Origin: Cladocopium goreaui
Taxonomy: Eukaryota > Sar > Dinophyceae > Suessiales > Symbiodiniaceae
Length of the DNA stretch: 64,000 nt
NCBI GenBank assembly: GCA_947184155.2
Contig: CAMXCT020001035.1
Span: 553,488-617,487 of the forward strand
Reading direction: 5' to 3'
A model generated the notes under the pieces. It had not been told where the DNA came from. It did no database searches and saw nothing but the letters and a program-made list of their open reading frames with translations. The stretch's first letter is position 1; each line of letters begins with the position of its first letter. The position numbers were made by a program, and so were the translations under genes. Of the stretch, positions 1-14,000 are shown in pieces.

Positions 1-80
1 ATTTTCCTGATCCTTGCTACTTTGCATTGAAGGGAGCTACAGTAACTGCCCTTGGTCCATGGGTTTCAAAGCATCTGGAG
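1..80 (+). CDS. Possible exon fragment, unknown protein
   Basis: From base 3 an open frame reads FPDPCYFALKGATVTALG... and continues to CATCTGGAG at 80, where a GT follows. Composition is protein-like, but no domain is recognised and the upstream side lies outside the window. It may be an exon of the KH-domain gene that follows. The calls of frame and end are tentative. Confidence 0.25.
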
Positions 81-597
81 GTTGTTGGTGACCATCCCGT
101 TGGAAGAGATTCCCAGTTGGTTTGAATAACCATGTTCTTCATTGCTTCATATCTCTGGTTCTCTTTCTGATCTCAGATCTCCTGCTTGACGCTTGACAGT
201 TCTGCAAGTTGCTGGCTGCTTGAATCCCAATTTCTGGTTTGAAAACATCATCCAAAGATCCAATCAAACCCATAAGCCATAAGTCTCCATTTTTGCGTGT
301 TAAAGCTTTAATCACTTTAACGAGGGGAACAGAAGAAAAAAAAAACATCTAAAATCATCATCCATGAGGTTTTCCCCCATGTCTATCCATTTCTATCATT
401 TCTGCTCGTTGAAAACCTCTCCTTTCGCACATCGTCCATCCTCCTGGAGGTATCGGCGAGGCATTGAGAGCTCCTGGAAGGTCTTAGAAGTCGCGGGGAA
501 GGACTCGCAGCGTTGCCCAGCCAGCCATCCAGGTATACATTACAATAGATAAAATTGTATGTAATATATTAATATGTGTGCTTCATTCGAAAAGATC
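81..597. other. Spacer or intron; one weak exon-like patch
   Basis: Mostly AT-rich non-coding sequence. A GC-richer patch at about 470-533 ends in CAG before GTATAC and could be a short exon, but no frame is convincing. Confidence 0.3.
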
Positions 598-849
598 TAG
601 ATAGATGGATAGATAGATAGATAGATTGATTGATTGATTGCTTGATAATGATTGATAGATAATGATTGATAGAACATGATAGATAGATAATGATTGATAG
701 ATGATGATTGATAGATAATGATTGATAGATAATGATAGATAGACAATGATAGATAGATAGTGATAGACAGATAATGATAAATAGACAATGATAGATAGAT
801 AGTGATAGACATATAATGATAATTAGACAATGATAGATAGATAATGATG

Positions 850-890
<41 letters not shown>

Positions 891-1458
891 ATAGATAAAT
901 AGATAATGATAGATAATGGTAGATAATGATAGATAGATAATGATAAATAGACAATGATTGATAGATGATGATTGATAGATAGATAGATAGATAGATAAAT
1001 TATGATAGATACTGATAGATTAATGATTGATAGATAATGATAGATGGATAATGATAGATAATGATTGATAGATAATGAATGATAGAAAATGATTGATAGA
1101 TAATGATTGGTAGATAATGCATGATAGATAATGATTGATAGATAATGATAGGTAGAAAATGATATATAGATAATGATAGGTAAATAATGATAGATAGATT
1201 GATTGATTGGTTGATTGATTGCTTGATAATGATTGATAGACAATGATTGATAGATAATGATAGATAGATGATGATAGATAATGATCGATAGATAATTGAT
1301 GGATAGATAATGATAGGTAGATAATGATATATAGATAATGATAGATAGTTAATGATAGATGAGATAATGATAGATAGATAATGATAGATAGATAATGATA
1401 GATTTATATATAGAAAGATAATGATAGATATATAGATAGATAACGATAGATCTTTAAT

Positions 1459-1496
<38 letters not shown>

Positions 1497-1963
1497 GATA
1501 GATAGATAATGATAGATAGATAATGGTAGAAATATATAAAATTATATTTAGATAGATAGATAGATTATGATAGATAGATAATGGTAGATAATGATAGATA
1601 ATGATAGAAAATGATAGATAGATTATGATAGATAGATAGATAGATAGATATATAGATATATAATGATAGATAGATAATGATAGATAGATAATGATAGATA
1701 GATAATGATAGATAGATAATGATAGATAGATAATGGTAGAAATTTAAATAATGATATATAGATAGATAGATAGATTATGATAGATAGATAATGATAGATA
1801 ATGATAGATAATGATAGATAATGATAGATAATGATAGATAATGATAGATAATGATAGGTAGATAATGATTGATATATAGATATATATATATATATAGATA
1901 GATAGATAGATAGGTAGGTAGATAGATTAGATTAGATAGATAGATAGATAGATAGATAACTTT

Positions 1964-1998
<35 letters not shown>

Positions 1999-2185
1999 TA
2001 TAGATAGATAGATAGGTAGGTAGGTAGGTAGACATATATATAGTTAGATCGATAGATAGATAGGTTGATAGATAGATAGATAGATAGATCGATAATGATA
2101 TATAGATAATGATACAATATATAGATAATGATAGATAGATAATGATAGATAGAGAATGATAGATAGATTATGATAGATATATTAT

Positions 2186-2229
<44 letters not shown>

Positions 2230-2304
2230 GATAGATAGATAATGATAGATAATGATATATAGATAATGATAGATAGATTATGATATATATATTATGATTG
2301 ATAG

Positions 2305-2335
<31 letters not shown>

Positions 2336-3323
2336 GATAGATAATGATAGATAGATAATGATAGATAGATAATGGTAGAAATATATAAAATTATATTTAG
2401 ATTGATAGATAGATTATGATAGATAGATAATGGTAGATAATGATAGATAATGATAGATAATGATAGATAATAATAGATGATGATAGATGATGATAGATAA
2501 TGATAGATAGATAGTGATAGATAGATAAATAGATAGATAGATAGATAGGTAGATAGATAGATAGATTAGATTAGATAGATAGATAGATAACGATTGATAG
2601 ATACTGATTGATAGAGAATGATTGACAGATAATTATTGATAGATAGTGATAGATAGATAATGATTGATAGATAATGATTGATAGATAATGATTGATAGAT
2701 AATGATTGATAGATAATGGTTAATAGAAAATGATTGATAGAAAATTATATATAGATAATGATATATAGATAATGATATATAGATAATGATTGGTAGATAA
2801 TGATTGATAGATAATGATTGATAGATAATGGTAGGTAGATAATGATAGATAGATAATGATAGATAGATAGATAATGATAGATAGATAGATAGATAGATCG
2901 ATAGAAAGATAGATAGGTAGATAGATGGAAATATAGAAAGATAGAAAGATAGATAGATCATGATAGATAATGATAGATAATGATAGATAGATAGATAGAT
3001 AATGATAGATAGATAGATCGATAGATAGATAGATAGATAGGTAGATAAATGGAAATATAGAAAGATAGAAAGATAGAAAGATAGCTAGATAATGATAGAT
3101 AATGATAGATAATGATAGATAGATAGATAATGATAGATAGATAGATAATGATAGATAGATAGATAATGATATATATATATATATAGATAATGATTGATAG
3201 ATAGAGAGATAGATAGATAGATAGATAGGTAGATAGATAGATAGACAGATAGATAGATAGAAAGATAGGTAGATAATGATAGATAATGATAGATATATAG
3301 ATTATGATAGATAGATAAATAAT

Positions 3324-3389
<66 letters not shown>

Positions 3390-3420
3390 GAGATAGAGAC
3401 AGAGACAGAGACAGAGACAG
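598..3420. repeat. GATA-type microsatellite array, 2.8 kb
   Basis: Nearly uninterrupted GATA units with interspersed AATGATAGATA variants; towards 3400 it passes into GAGACA units. Long open frames on the minus strand (runs of YLSIYLSI) are artefacts of the tetranucleotide and are not genes. Confidence 0.97.
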
Positions 3421-6014
3421 AGACAGAGGGAGGGATTTGGAAAGTGCGTATCCACACATGCACACTCTTTTTGTAATAGCCTGAAACCTGCGGCATATCC
3501 ATCAGGAACTGGGATCACAATAACCTGGTTTGTTTCAATGTCTATAGTTTTTGTTCCCCGAATCTTTTCATCTACCAAGATATAGTTTTTCTTGTTTTTG
3601 CTGAACCATTAATCGCCCAACCAGAGCCCAGCCTGAGTCCGCTAGGAGTGTGTCCGCTGGCTGGCGCTGATCACCTACTTCGCCGTGAGTCGGGCCAGTG
3701 CCAGGCCTTGGGTCTTGCCGGGGCGAGCGATGGGCGAGCGATGGCCCGATGGCCCGGTCATGTTTGTTACAAGGCTATGACAAATATTGGAAAATATTGG
3801 AAAATGGATCAACATGATGATTTACATAATTACTTGAAATGGTGAGGTTCAATCATATGTGTTAAACTGCCGGCTAACATGATGATAGCTCTGAAGATGG
3901 GGGGATTTGCCTGCAAAAAGAATCTGACGTGGCCGACAAATTCTTATGTCAAAACATCCAATGCAATATCTAATGTTCTCGTTGAATATGGATTCCCATG
4001 GGTGACAGACGGCACTTTTCTCCTCCCCTCCCTCTCATGTTGAGTCCGTCCCAGTTGAGGAGTCTTCTTGGAATGGGTTAAAACCATCAGGTCGTTTTTG
4101 TTGAGTTCAAGGGGGATGGAACGGAAATACCAAGAACGGAAATGTTCATGTCGGATGGTTGAAAGTTGAAACCTTATGAATAATGGAATAAACCACCTAA
4201 TCATTTGGTGCAGGATTTCGCAACCATCCACTGTATGTTACCTTCTTAGTAGACATGGTTCATGAATTTCCCCGATTTCTGTGACAAACGGCTACAGGAT
4301 CATCTACAAGCATTTGCTGTCCGGCGCCCATGATGGAAGGCCCTTTTCATTCAACCTCTTTTGGCCGGCAGGCTGGTCAAGTCTTGCTGCAGGTTGTGGT
4401 GCCCATTTTTTTGGGATCCCGGGATCGTGTCTATGATATTTTGTCGTGCCCATGTCATACCCATACCCGAGGGCATTCTCTGAAATGGAGCATTTACAGT
4501 ATTTTTTCTCACTAAAACGACTCAAAGTTCCCTGCTAATCATATGGCTTTGTACGGATGGAAATGTGAATGGATTTATTGTCACATTTATAGATTTTATA
4601 GCAGACTCAGGATCAACTTATCAACCATGGTCGTCCGCGCTGGCAGTTTTCCTGATGCATACTGAGCCTCAACCAGAATGGATGTTGCTGGCAGATGCAT
4701 TGATCTCTGCGCCTTGGCTGAAAATCGTTGTTTAAAACTGGCAAAAAAGGCCAGGGTAACCATCAAAAATGGAAGTATCGATTTAATCCACAAAATTCGC
4801 GGTTAACCGTCAGAGATGGTGATTCAACCGGCCAAAACATTGATTTGAGCGTCAAAACCAAAGATTTTAAGCAATGAACATTGTAAATTCGGAGCATCAG
4901 TGGGGCTCATAGAACCAACCATAGTGGGGATACAATGGGGCCTGGAGTATAGTATAGCCCCAGATAATTTGGGCATAACCCAAAGCCGCCATCTATACAT
5001 CGGGAAAATGATGATTTCGCCATGATAAACCCTTGGATTTGATGCATCGGGTCTTCGGCTGCCTGTTGAGCCATACCCATGTCATCCCCCAAATTCCAAG
5101 TAAGGAACCTTTTTTTTCACATGTACATGTCTTCTTTTTCCATCTTTCTCCAGTGGAATTTCATAATAGCACCGGAAACTCCAGGAAAAGTGCTTTTTGT
5201 TGCACCTTTATAAGCACCTGAAAAAGCACCTCTTTGTAGCTCTTGTTTTGTTTCTCACCCGGGCTGTTCCCAGCCTATTTCCCAGCCAGTTGCTCAGGCC
5301 TGCAGTGTAGCTCTGAAGCGCCTGGCCAGGAGCTGGCAGTGGCGCCTGCCACTGTTGTTCCCTCCGCCGGTGCAGATTCCATCCTCCTGTCATGAATTCC
5401 TCATGCAGCTGCACAGCAGAATTTCAGGACATAAAACATGACTGCGGCCATGTTTGTAGTCATGAAAAATGCGGATGAAGATGGTTTTAATATGGTTTTA
5501 TATGGTTTTAACCAGGAAAGTATGGAAATATAAGTGGATATAAAACTGATAAGTGATGCTTGGTTGATGATTAGTTCGGGAGTATGGTCAATACATTGGG
5601 GAATATCACTATCCATCAGCGGGCTATCCCATTCTCAACCAGGGAGGACGCAGGCTTTTGAGCACTGCACATTGGACTTTGACTTGATTGTCCCAACTCG
5701 GAATTCCACCAGAAATATCCAGAAATTGTGTTTTTGTTGGGGGTAACAGCTTCCTGATATATATATATATAGGTACAATTAGAATCAATTAGATAATTTT
5801 TAGATAATATATGTATACGTATGTATGCTATTTCAAGAAGTGTGTGGAATTATTTGAAGCAAATACAAGTAAATATGAGATTGTTTTTTGGTTGGCCACC
5901 ATGTTCATCTATTTTCGCACATGCCCTAAGATATAGCTAAACACCCAGAAATAGACATTTTTTCATGTCCTCATGTCCGCGAAGAACTCCTCAATGAAGA
6001 GCTATAGACATCAG
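3421..6014. other. Non-coding stretch, no supported gene
   Basis: Mostly AT-rich sequence. Two patches deserve mention. The minus strand at about 3460-3575 has an open frame starting VDEKIRGTKTIDIETNQVIV, preceded by AG. A GC-richer plus-strand patch at 5285-5396 is open in several frames. Neither matches a family I recognise. Confidence 0.4.
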
Positions 6015-6104
6015 CCTGGTGAAGCCTTTGAATTGGGGCAACATCCATGAGGTGACCATGGATGGCACTTTGGTTTCCTTTGACATCCGCCACTGTCGCT
6101 TTCA
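6015..6104 (+). CDS. Probable exon, upstream part of the KH-domain gene or its neighbour
   Basis: After a TCAG acceptor the frame reads LVKPLNWGNIHEVTMDGTLV... to HCRF and then meets a GA donor (CA before GAACCA). The amino-acid composition looks coding and no stop occurs. An alternative start is at GAG before GTGACC inside it. No domain is recognised; assignment to the KH gene rests on strand and proximity only. Confidence 0.45.
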
Positions 6105-6842
6105 GAACCAGAAAAAAAAAGGCGGAGATAGGTCAATTCCTGATCTCAAGCCATGTTAGTTCAAGTTTGAATCACGGAGAATCATGTGCATTCTATATGA
6201 TATGGACATGATATAATATAATGATCCCTGTGTATATTTCCACTATGAAATGGCTTGACCCATGTTCCATTCCAGGGGCATTTTTGTAACAAACGGAGGC
6301 ATTTTGTAAGGATTCTTTTCTGGTTAACCATGCCATTTTGTAAAAAACGTGTTTTTTGGAAAAAAGATTGCGGGGTTTCCTGCGGAAAGTTGGACATGTA
6401 CAAGTAAGACATATTTCCAAACCAACCATTTTATAAGACACAAGCTTATAAGATGATTGGGTTTGGGGCCTGGAAATAAACTTGGGGCATGCATTTTGTA
6501 AGGCGCCAGTTTTTTTTTGTTTTGGTTCACCGGTGTTTGCTGGGGAATCACACCAAGCCTCCTGCCCAACCCATTTTATAAACTCCAAACCATGGATCTT
6601 TGTAAGGTTAACTGCTGGGTCCCTTACAAAATGGTTGCCTTGACGTCACCTGGTAAATGTGCAGGGGGATATATAATGAAGATCGATATCATCAATACAC
6701 ATGTGCAGATACAGCTCAACAGGCCGATGTACCTGTTGTTGTTTCACGTAATTTCATGTAATTTCTATCTAATTTGCAATGTTGATGGTCAGCTAGTAAG
6801 AAAATCCCCATACATGACAAGCGGCTTGCCGATCCCACTCAG

Positions 6843-6873
6843 GCTTCTGTGCGCATCCACTTTGAGACTCAGC
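6843..6873 (+). CDS. KH gene exon: KH beta-2 segment ASVRIHFETQ
   Basis: Short exon after a CTCAG acceptor, phase 0 in and phase 1 out through a GA donor (C before GAGATT). VRIHF resembles the V.I.FP strand of vigilin KH domains. The phase fits the next exon at 7154. Without the GA donor the frame runs on into unlike sequence. Confidence 0.6.
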
Positions 6874-8005
6874 GAGATTCTCTTGATCATCAAGGGTCAT
6901 CGAGGAAGTGCCGAAAGGCTGCGGAGTTTCTTTGATTTCACAGTGAACTTTTTCGCCCCTCGACTGGGCATGACTGGGGAGGGCACGTATCTCTGCAGCT
7001 GAAACACGTGTTTTTGTTGGCGTCTCAGAACACTTAAGGATAGGTATTGTATAACTTTCCAGTAAGTCAGTAAGGTTCCCAAGTAGTCCCCCAAAAAAGC
7101 CAGATAAGCGTGAGAGATCCAACATCCAAGGACGTAACAGCTACGTCTTTTAGGGTTACGCTATGTTACGATCAAGGGCTTGGACCGCTTGGCTGAGGCG
7201 ATCTTCTATCTACATCGGGAGTTGGTCAGGAGCTTCAAGGTCTGCGTGAGAGATGCTCGGTCAGACCGGCCGTTCAGAACGTCAGAAATCGAAGAACATG
7301 GAGAACAAGAGGACAACAGATATCAGTGATATCAGACTATTTCCGCCCCATTTTCAATCTATTTCAAAGTCTACTTTTCCCAGTTCCATCATCAAAAATC
7401 TATGGCATGGAATGCCATGGGTTGCTGCTGTGGGATCACTAGATTGCTGGGGTCGGTCCTGGATGGTCCTGGGGTATCCAAGGACAGTACAAAGGTGTTG
7501 TCCTTCAAGTCCTGAGCGCTTGGCCGGACTCGGCCGCGGCTGTGCAGTGGATGTCAGATCCCCAAAATTCACCACTCTTTACACCGAATGAGTGTCTCGG
7601 GTTTTATCCGCACTTTATCAGATTATCACATATTATCACTATAGCTTGATATAGCTCGAAAATAGCAACCAGCTTCCCAGATTCCAGTAATCCATGTATT
7701 GCGCAATCTGAGCTTTGCTGGAAAGTGGTCCCGCAGGTTTGCAGTGCCACCCATGATGGCATAAGCAAATGTTTGCATCGCATCCAGGTTGCACTTCCGT
7801 TCCCCTACCTGGGCCTTATGGAATCGATACAATCTGAGACCGTATATTCGATATATTTCGATATATAGCAAGAGAAAATGATCCCAGCAATCTGGGTCAA
7901 CCTTGGGTTGATACTTCATGCTACTTCAATATTTTCATATTTCGCTCCATATAGAATTTCACATTTCGCTATGCATAATGTATGTGCATATATATATTTG
8001 TATTA

Positions 8006-8038
<33 letters not shown>

Positions 8039-11000
8039 ATTGATATTGTTATGTATACATATATATATTGTGGGTATATGTATGTAAAAATGTATGTGCG
8101 TGCATTATGCGCAGTAGATAAAATACAAATACTACCCAGCTCAGAAAGAACACGTTTTTGCAGGGAATCTAAGGTTGGCAATTTTTAGTGTACTGAAGTG
8201 TACTGGAGTTATTTGGACGAAAGGGGAAGGGATTCTGAAGTGGCTGGAATCTGGAATCGTTCTACCTGTTCTGACCTGATGTTAGGTCTTCTACATTAAA
8301 TTCTATGTTTTTTTTCTAGGAGACAGGGGTTCTAAACGCCTGACTAGGACCACCTACCAGTTAAGATCAGCTACATGGGCCATATCTGACAGATGCCCAT
8401 GATCTTTGGCTCTGCAGAGCACAGCTCTGCCGCCGACGCACGGCGCAACGCGTCGCAACGCCAGCAAAAACTTAAGCCGGACTGGCCTGGGAAGCCCTGA
8501 CCGGAAGGATTTGTCATGAAAGAATGGGATTTAAATGGATTTACTATATATAGTTACTATATATTTTACTATAGTTACTCTATATATGTCATTAATTGGC
8601 AAATCTGGGGAAGAAAAAAGCGACAAATCCACTGATATACCGATATTTCATCTGGTTATTTAACATAGCCATGGAAAAATCCACCATTTTTAAGAACGGT
8701 AAACCATCTATTTCTATGGGCCATCTATACCATGGCTATGTTAAATAACCAGAGGGTATATATTTCATTAATTGGCACATCTGGGGTATTTAATCGACAA
8801 GAGAATGGATTTCTCAACATGAGGCACAAATGGCTACCAACAAAAGACAGGGCGCAATAAACAACCAATACATACCAATACAGGGTATCGCCAACCCAGT
8901 TTAAGGCCCTAGAGATCTTGATCCCAAGAAATGGGATGGATCATTTGCAGGGAACTGTTCGAGGCCTGACAGCCTGACATCACCAAGCCGAAACGGAGTT
9001 CTGAAGTAAAAGTTCTAAAAGGCTTACATCCTTTCTTAGGGGAATCAAAGGTTTATGCTCAGAGCCTAGGCCCCCTTCACATATCGGCCTGCGGCGAAGA
9101 TTAAAGGGGAAACGGTCTGGAAACTCATGTTTTTAGTTACCCTTCCATCGTTGAGCCGTTTTCTGTAAAGAAATGTTCAACCCCTTTTGGAAAAAAAACA
9201 CTCATGTAAGTCTCCCCACTGCAGCTGGCATGAGACTTGTCACTTTCTTCCATATCTTCAGTATATACTTTAGCATATACTTTCGGGGAGGAACATCCAC
9301 CATCCCTTACCACATATGTTGGTGGTCATATGTGATGAGGGTTTTGACTGACGAAGCTACCCATGATGAGGGCACTACCGGAAGCAGAGGTTCGAAGTGC
9401 CCTTGCCCAACCTCGCATCTGTGGCAGCCCCAGTTCGGTCCCAGATGGGGGAATAATTCATATATTTATGTGGGATCCATACGTGGAGGTTCAGTTAAGG
9501 TTATAAGTATAGGTATAACCATAGGTAGGAACCCGCATGAGTTGGTAGATAACCACTTCTGTTCTGTAGTTATAGAGAACCATTTATTTGCCGAACTGGT
9601 GGTGGCCCAAGTAAACAATTTCGACATGTCAAGCATTTGAGGCTATGATAATTCATCCCACATGGGGAAGCAACTTTGGGATACTTTGGGATGGTCACTC
9701 TGACGGCTGTACCCGTTGATGACTGGGGGGGCTCTCTGACCGTAGCTGCAGTCACATCGTATCATGTACTATTTGAGATGGTCATGAGGAGGCAAAGTAT
9801 TCTGGCTGATGCTTTCATTCGCTCAATCATCGGTTTTCTAAGATCGGTTTTCAACATTTTTCAACATTTTCAACCCAACACATGGTATGACTCTCATATT
9901 TTCGGGGGTGATGATGGGTGAGGGGTGGCTCAACAGTGTGGTGAATCATCCTGGCCCAGGTCTACTTTGCTTTGAGGCATGCAGATGAAGAGTTTCTGGT
10001 GGAGTTGAGAACCAGGACCTGGATCTGGTTTCTGGGGAAGGTTCCAGGCTGTGGGCATTGCATGGTACATATGTGCATCGAATTTGATAAGAAACAACTG
10101 CTGCAATCAACAGAGTTTGGCAATGTTTGGGACTTATGTATCTTATGTCAGTAAGAGAATTTGTAAGACCAAACATGTGTCAAAGATGAGATCCGACCAA
10201 CGTGTTTCGGCTCAAAAACGCGGGCCTGGAACAATTGAGAAAGGGCTCTCTTTGAGGTCATCCAAAATCATCATTGGACAGTCCAAAATCATCCGAAAAT
10301 ATGGCGAAAATATGGTGGTCATGGGTACCTTCAGATAGCTTCTGTTTTCATGATTTTATACGATTTTCATGCTGGCCATTGGCTCGTTTCTTTCACCAAG
10401 TCCATGAATTCCAGCCATTTTCACTGGCTGCTAGATACACTTAGATAGCAAAAAGTGCCATTTGGTAAGTTAGCATAGCTATTGAACCTGACCATTTGTA
10501 TATAGAATATATGTATATAACTACATATGTAAAGATGTACCTGATTAGCCAATAAAGCATATGTTGATTTTCCAATGTGAGCTTTCCCGAGGATACAGCA
10601 AACAATTTTGAACCGCATTTTTGTTTTACCATCGCGATGTTCGACGTGGTGGAAGTTCGCTGGCCTTCGGAGCCCTTCATTTGGCGTCGTGCGCGGATAT
10701 GGGACGTGAGCAATGAAGGTGCGATATGGAGACAGGCCAAGCATCTGATAGGATGCAATCCCCCAAACAATAGAAACATAAAATATCATAAAATCCTTCT
10801 GAAATACTGATAAATCACAGTTAACATCTTTTTGCGGGTTAACATACGCATTAAGAATCATATGCGTAATTAGGATTTATAGTTTTATATTTGGCAATTG
10901 TACGTGAAAAGTTCCTCATAATGATACGTAAGTTGCAACAAATCCATACATATGCTGTAAAATGATTGATGAGGGGGACCCTGCAAGAGTTTGCTTCAAG

Positions 11001-14000
11001 GTAGATTGGCGGCTATACTGGTATAGATCCAACATAACGATGGGCAAACTGCCGCAGCCTCCTCGAAGCTTTGAAGAGCATGTTGAAAATCTGATGGGAG
11101 TTGATCTGGCGAAGTCACAGCTGCCATTGACGACGGAAAAAAACACATCAAATGTAAAAATCTATATCTTTGCCATGGAATTTGCACGGACCTTTTGGCT
11201 GACGGGACCTCATTTTCCCATAACCTTCCCATACTAAATAGTGGCTTTGAACATGGAAGGAGTATGGGAGTAGCCCATTCCCATTATTGGGGGCCCCTAT
11301 AAATTCCACTAATTTCTGATAGGTTCCTTGTCCTATCTTGTCCTCGACCCAGGTGTCACATGCTTCTTCGATGATGGCTCGGTGAATGAGATTGTCTTCG
11401 CCCATGAGGACGCGGGGCTGGGTGGCGATTGGATAATGGAGGTTTCCTGAAATGGGGGTACCCCAAAATGGATAGTTTATAATGGAACATGCAATTAAAA
11501 TGGATGATTTGGGGGTAGCCCTATCCCAGGAAACCTCCATATTATATCATATTATCATAAATCAGCATCGCGATCATTTTCTATGGTCCTAGTCCTGATT
11601 TCATGTTTAGCAACATGTTTTGATCTTGACTCCTCATCTTTCGGAGTTTTGGATGTCTACAAGCATTCACCGCCAGCCGAACAAAGGTTGATGGTGTATA
11701 AACATAGCAGATTCTTGCCGTATGGGGACAGACAACGTTGGGTACCCCAAAGCAATCGTTTAGCATTATGTGTCTCATTGAATTTGCCATGATCTGAGGT
11801 ATTTATTTCCGATTGGATAAACCAATGTCTACAGTAAATTCAATATTGACATAGATGAAAAAAAAACGCCATTTGTAGATCAGTTTTCTGTTGAAACCCA
11901 TGGATTTCCGTCTGTACCCTCTGGTCATCAAACATGGTTTGCTGATGTTTGCTGGAAAATCCATTTAGTTTGATGATATTTTAACATATTTTAACCTTTT
12001 AGTTTTCCCATGCTACGTAATCCTATGTGCATCATGTACTTCAGGGATTTCCGTCACGTCGCCGCCGCCCCTGACGCCACAGGATGTGCGCTTCTTGAGC
12101 GAGGAGGAGGTTGATCCAAACTTCCGCCCTGAGCCAGGTGATCTCGTGGCACGGCGGCACGGTGACATGGTGAAGTTGTTGTGTGTTCGCTAACTGACAG
12201 AATAACGCACAATATATGCAATATAGAATATCACGCGCACACACACACACACCGCCCACATATATATATATATGTATATGTATAGGCATTTTTTAATGCA
12301 TATGTATATGTATCTGTGTTTGTATATGTATATGTAAATGTATATGTATATCTATATGTACATGTACACGTATATGCATATGTGTGTTATGCGCATATGT
12401 GTATGTATGTGTATATATATATATAGATGTATATGAAATATGCATAGGCATATGTATAGGCGTATGTGTGTGTATGTGTGTGTTTGACTATTGTAGGTTT
12501 ATATATATATATATGTATGTATGTATTTCATACATATAGACATACATATGTAAAAATATATATATATATATAATTATATATACATCTTTAGTTGCTTTAT
12601 TGGTTTCTTCACAACACACATCTCGCTTCACCCGAGCTGAGGTGGAATACGAACTTTTGCCCACGCAATTCTCCTCTGGGGGATGGGCTGTAGCCAAGGC
12701 CCACAGAACTGGGAACTGGGAACTTCCGGATGCGAAGTTTTGTACTATAGCAACCCACCAAAGAAAATAGAAGTTGATAAAATCGTACTAAGAAATAATG
12801 ATATACTTAAAAAATGATGATTGACTTTCTTTGTTTGGAGGTTTATACCAATCTCAGACCGGACAAGTGCAAGACCGAACTGGGCCCCTCAGCGACCTCG
12901 CCGTTGTTTGATGTCCTGCGAGGAGAAGTGATCCCAAACTTTGACCGGGGAAGTCCTTTGCCCATGGAATGTTTTATATGGTACCCTGTGTTAATTTACG
13001 TCCATTAATGGGTCATGGACCAATGGATGTTAATGGTGGTTCATATCCATTAATGGTTGATAATCGGATGAATATGGCAATATGGATTAGCCTCTGGTAA
13101 TTTGTAACAGTTTGCTATTGAACATGGCCATAGAAATAGTGGATTTACCCATTGAAAATGGTGATTTTCCATAGTTATATAAACGTTTACCAGAGGGTAA
13201 CTGTCATGACACATGTAACGGTTTCATATAATTCCTGATACTAAACCTGTTCCTGGGAATTATTGTATCATGAGAATGCAGACACATGAGCTATATCTTG
13301 GCAAGTTATGATTAAACATCATTTTCATACCCTAGGACCCTAGGACTTTAATAATATTAAAACTTTTGCCTGGGCAAACATTGTTTGGTCATATACTCTA
13401 TAGTGTTGTGAACCAATCGTTATGGATGTACTAGTCAAAGTCGATCCTGCTGTGGTTTTTGGAGATGGCCAAATGGTAAAAGTCCCCAAACCATGGCTAT
13501 ATTACCCTAGTTTTCTAGGTACTTAAATCGTCTAGGTCCTAGGTGTATATGTATATGTATATATATATATATACGCAGAGATATAGACATACACATATAT
13601 ATATGTATATATACATTTTAATATATATATATATATATATGTTTATTTATAATTATATAAATTTCATTAAAAAAATAACATGTACGTATAAATGTACAGC
13701 ATGTATACATGCATATGCATAAACAATCATGCATATATTCGTACATACATATGTAATGATAAATATTTCATATATAGATAGATGTATTTTTTAGATAGAC
13801 ATGTCATATATTTTGTATATATATATATCTATCTATTGTACAAATAGACATATCATATATAGATTTATTGAATAAACATATATTGATACATACATATGTA
13901 ATGGTACATATAGAAAGATAGATGGATGGATAGACAGATAGCTAGCTAGGTAGATAGATAGTTAGATAGTTAGATAATAGTTAGATATTGCTTCCCTTAC

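Noticed and set aside
598-3578. Long minus-strand open frames rich in YLSI
   Set aside because: They are translations of the GATA microsatellite; the protein has no complexity beyond the repeat.
3460-3578. Minus-strand frame VDEKIRGTKTIDIETNQVIV as an exon
   Set aside because: It looks protein-like, but it is on the opposite strand to all supported genes, AT-rich and without recognised similarity; kept only as a note.
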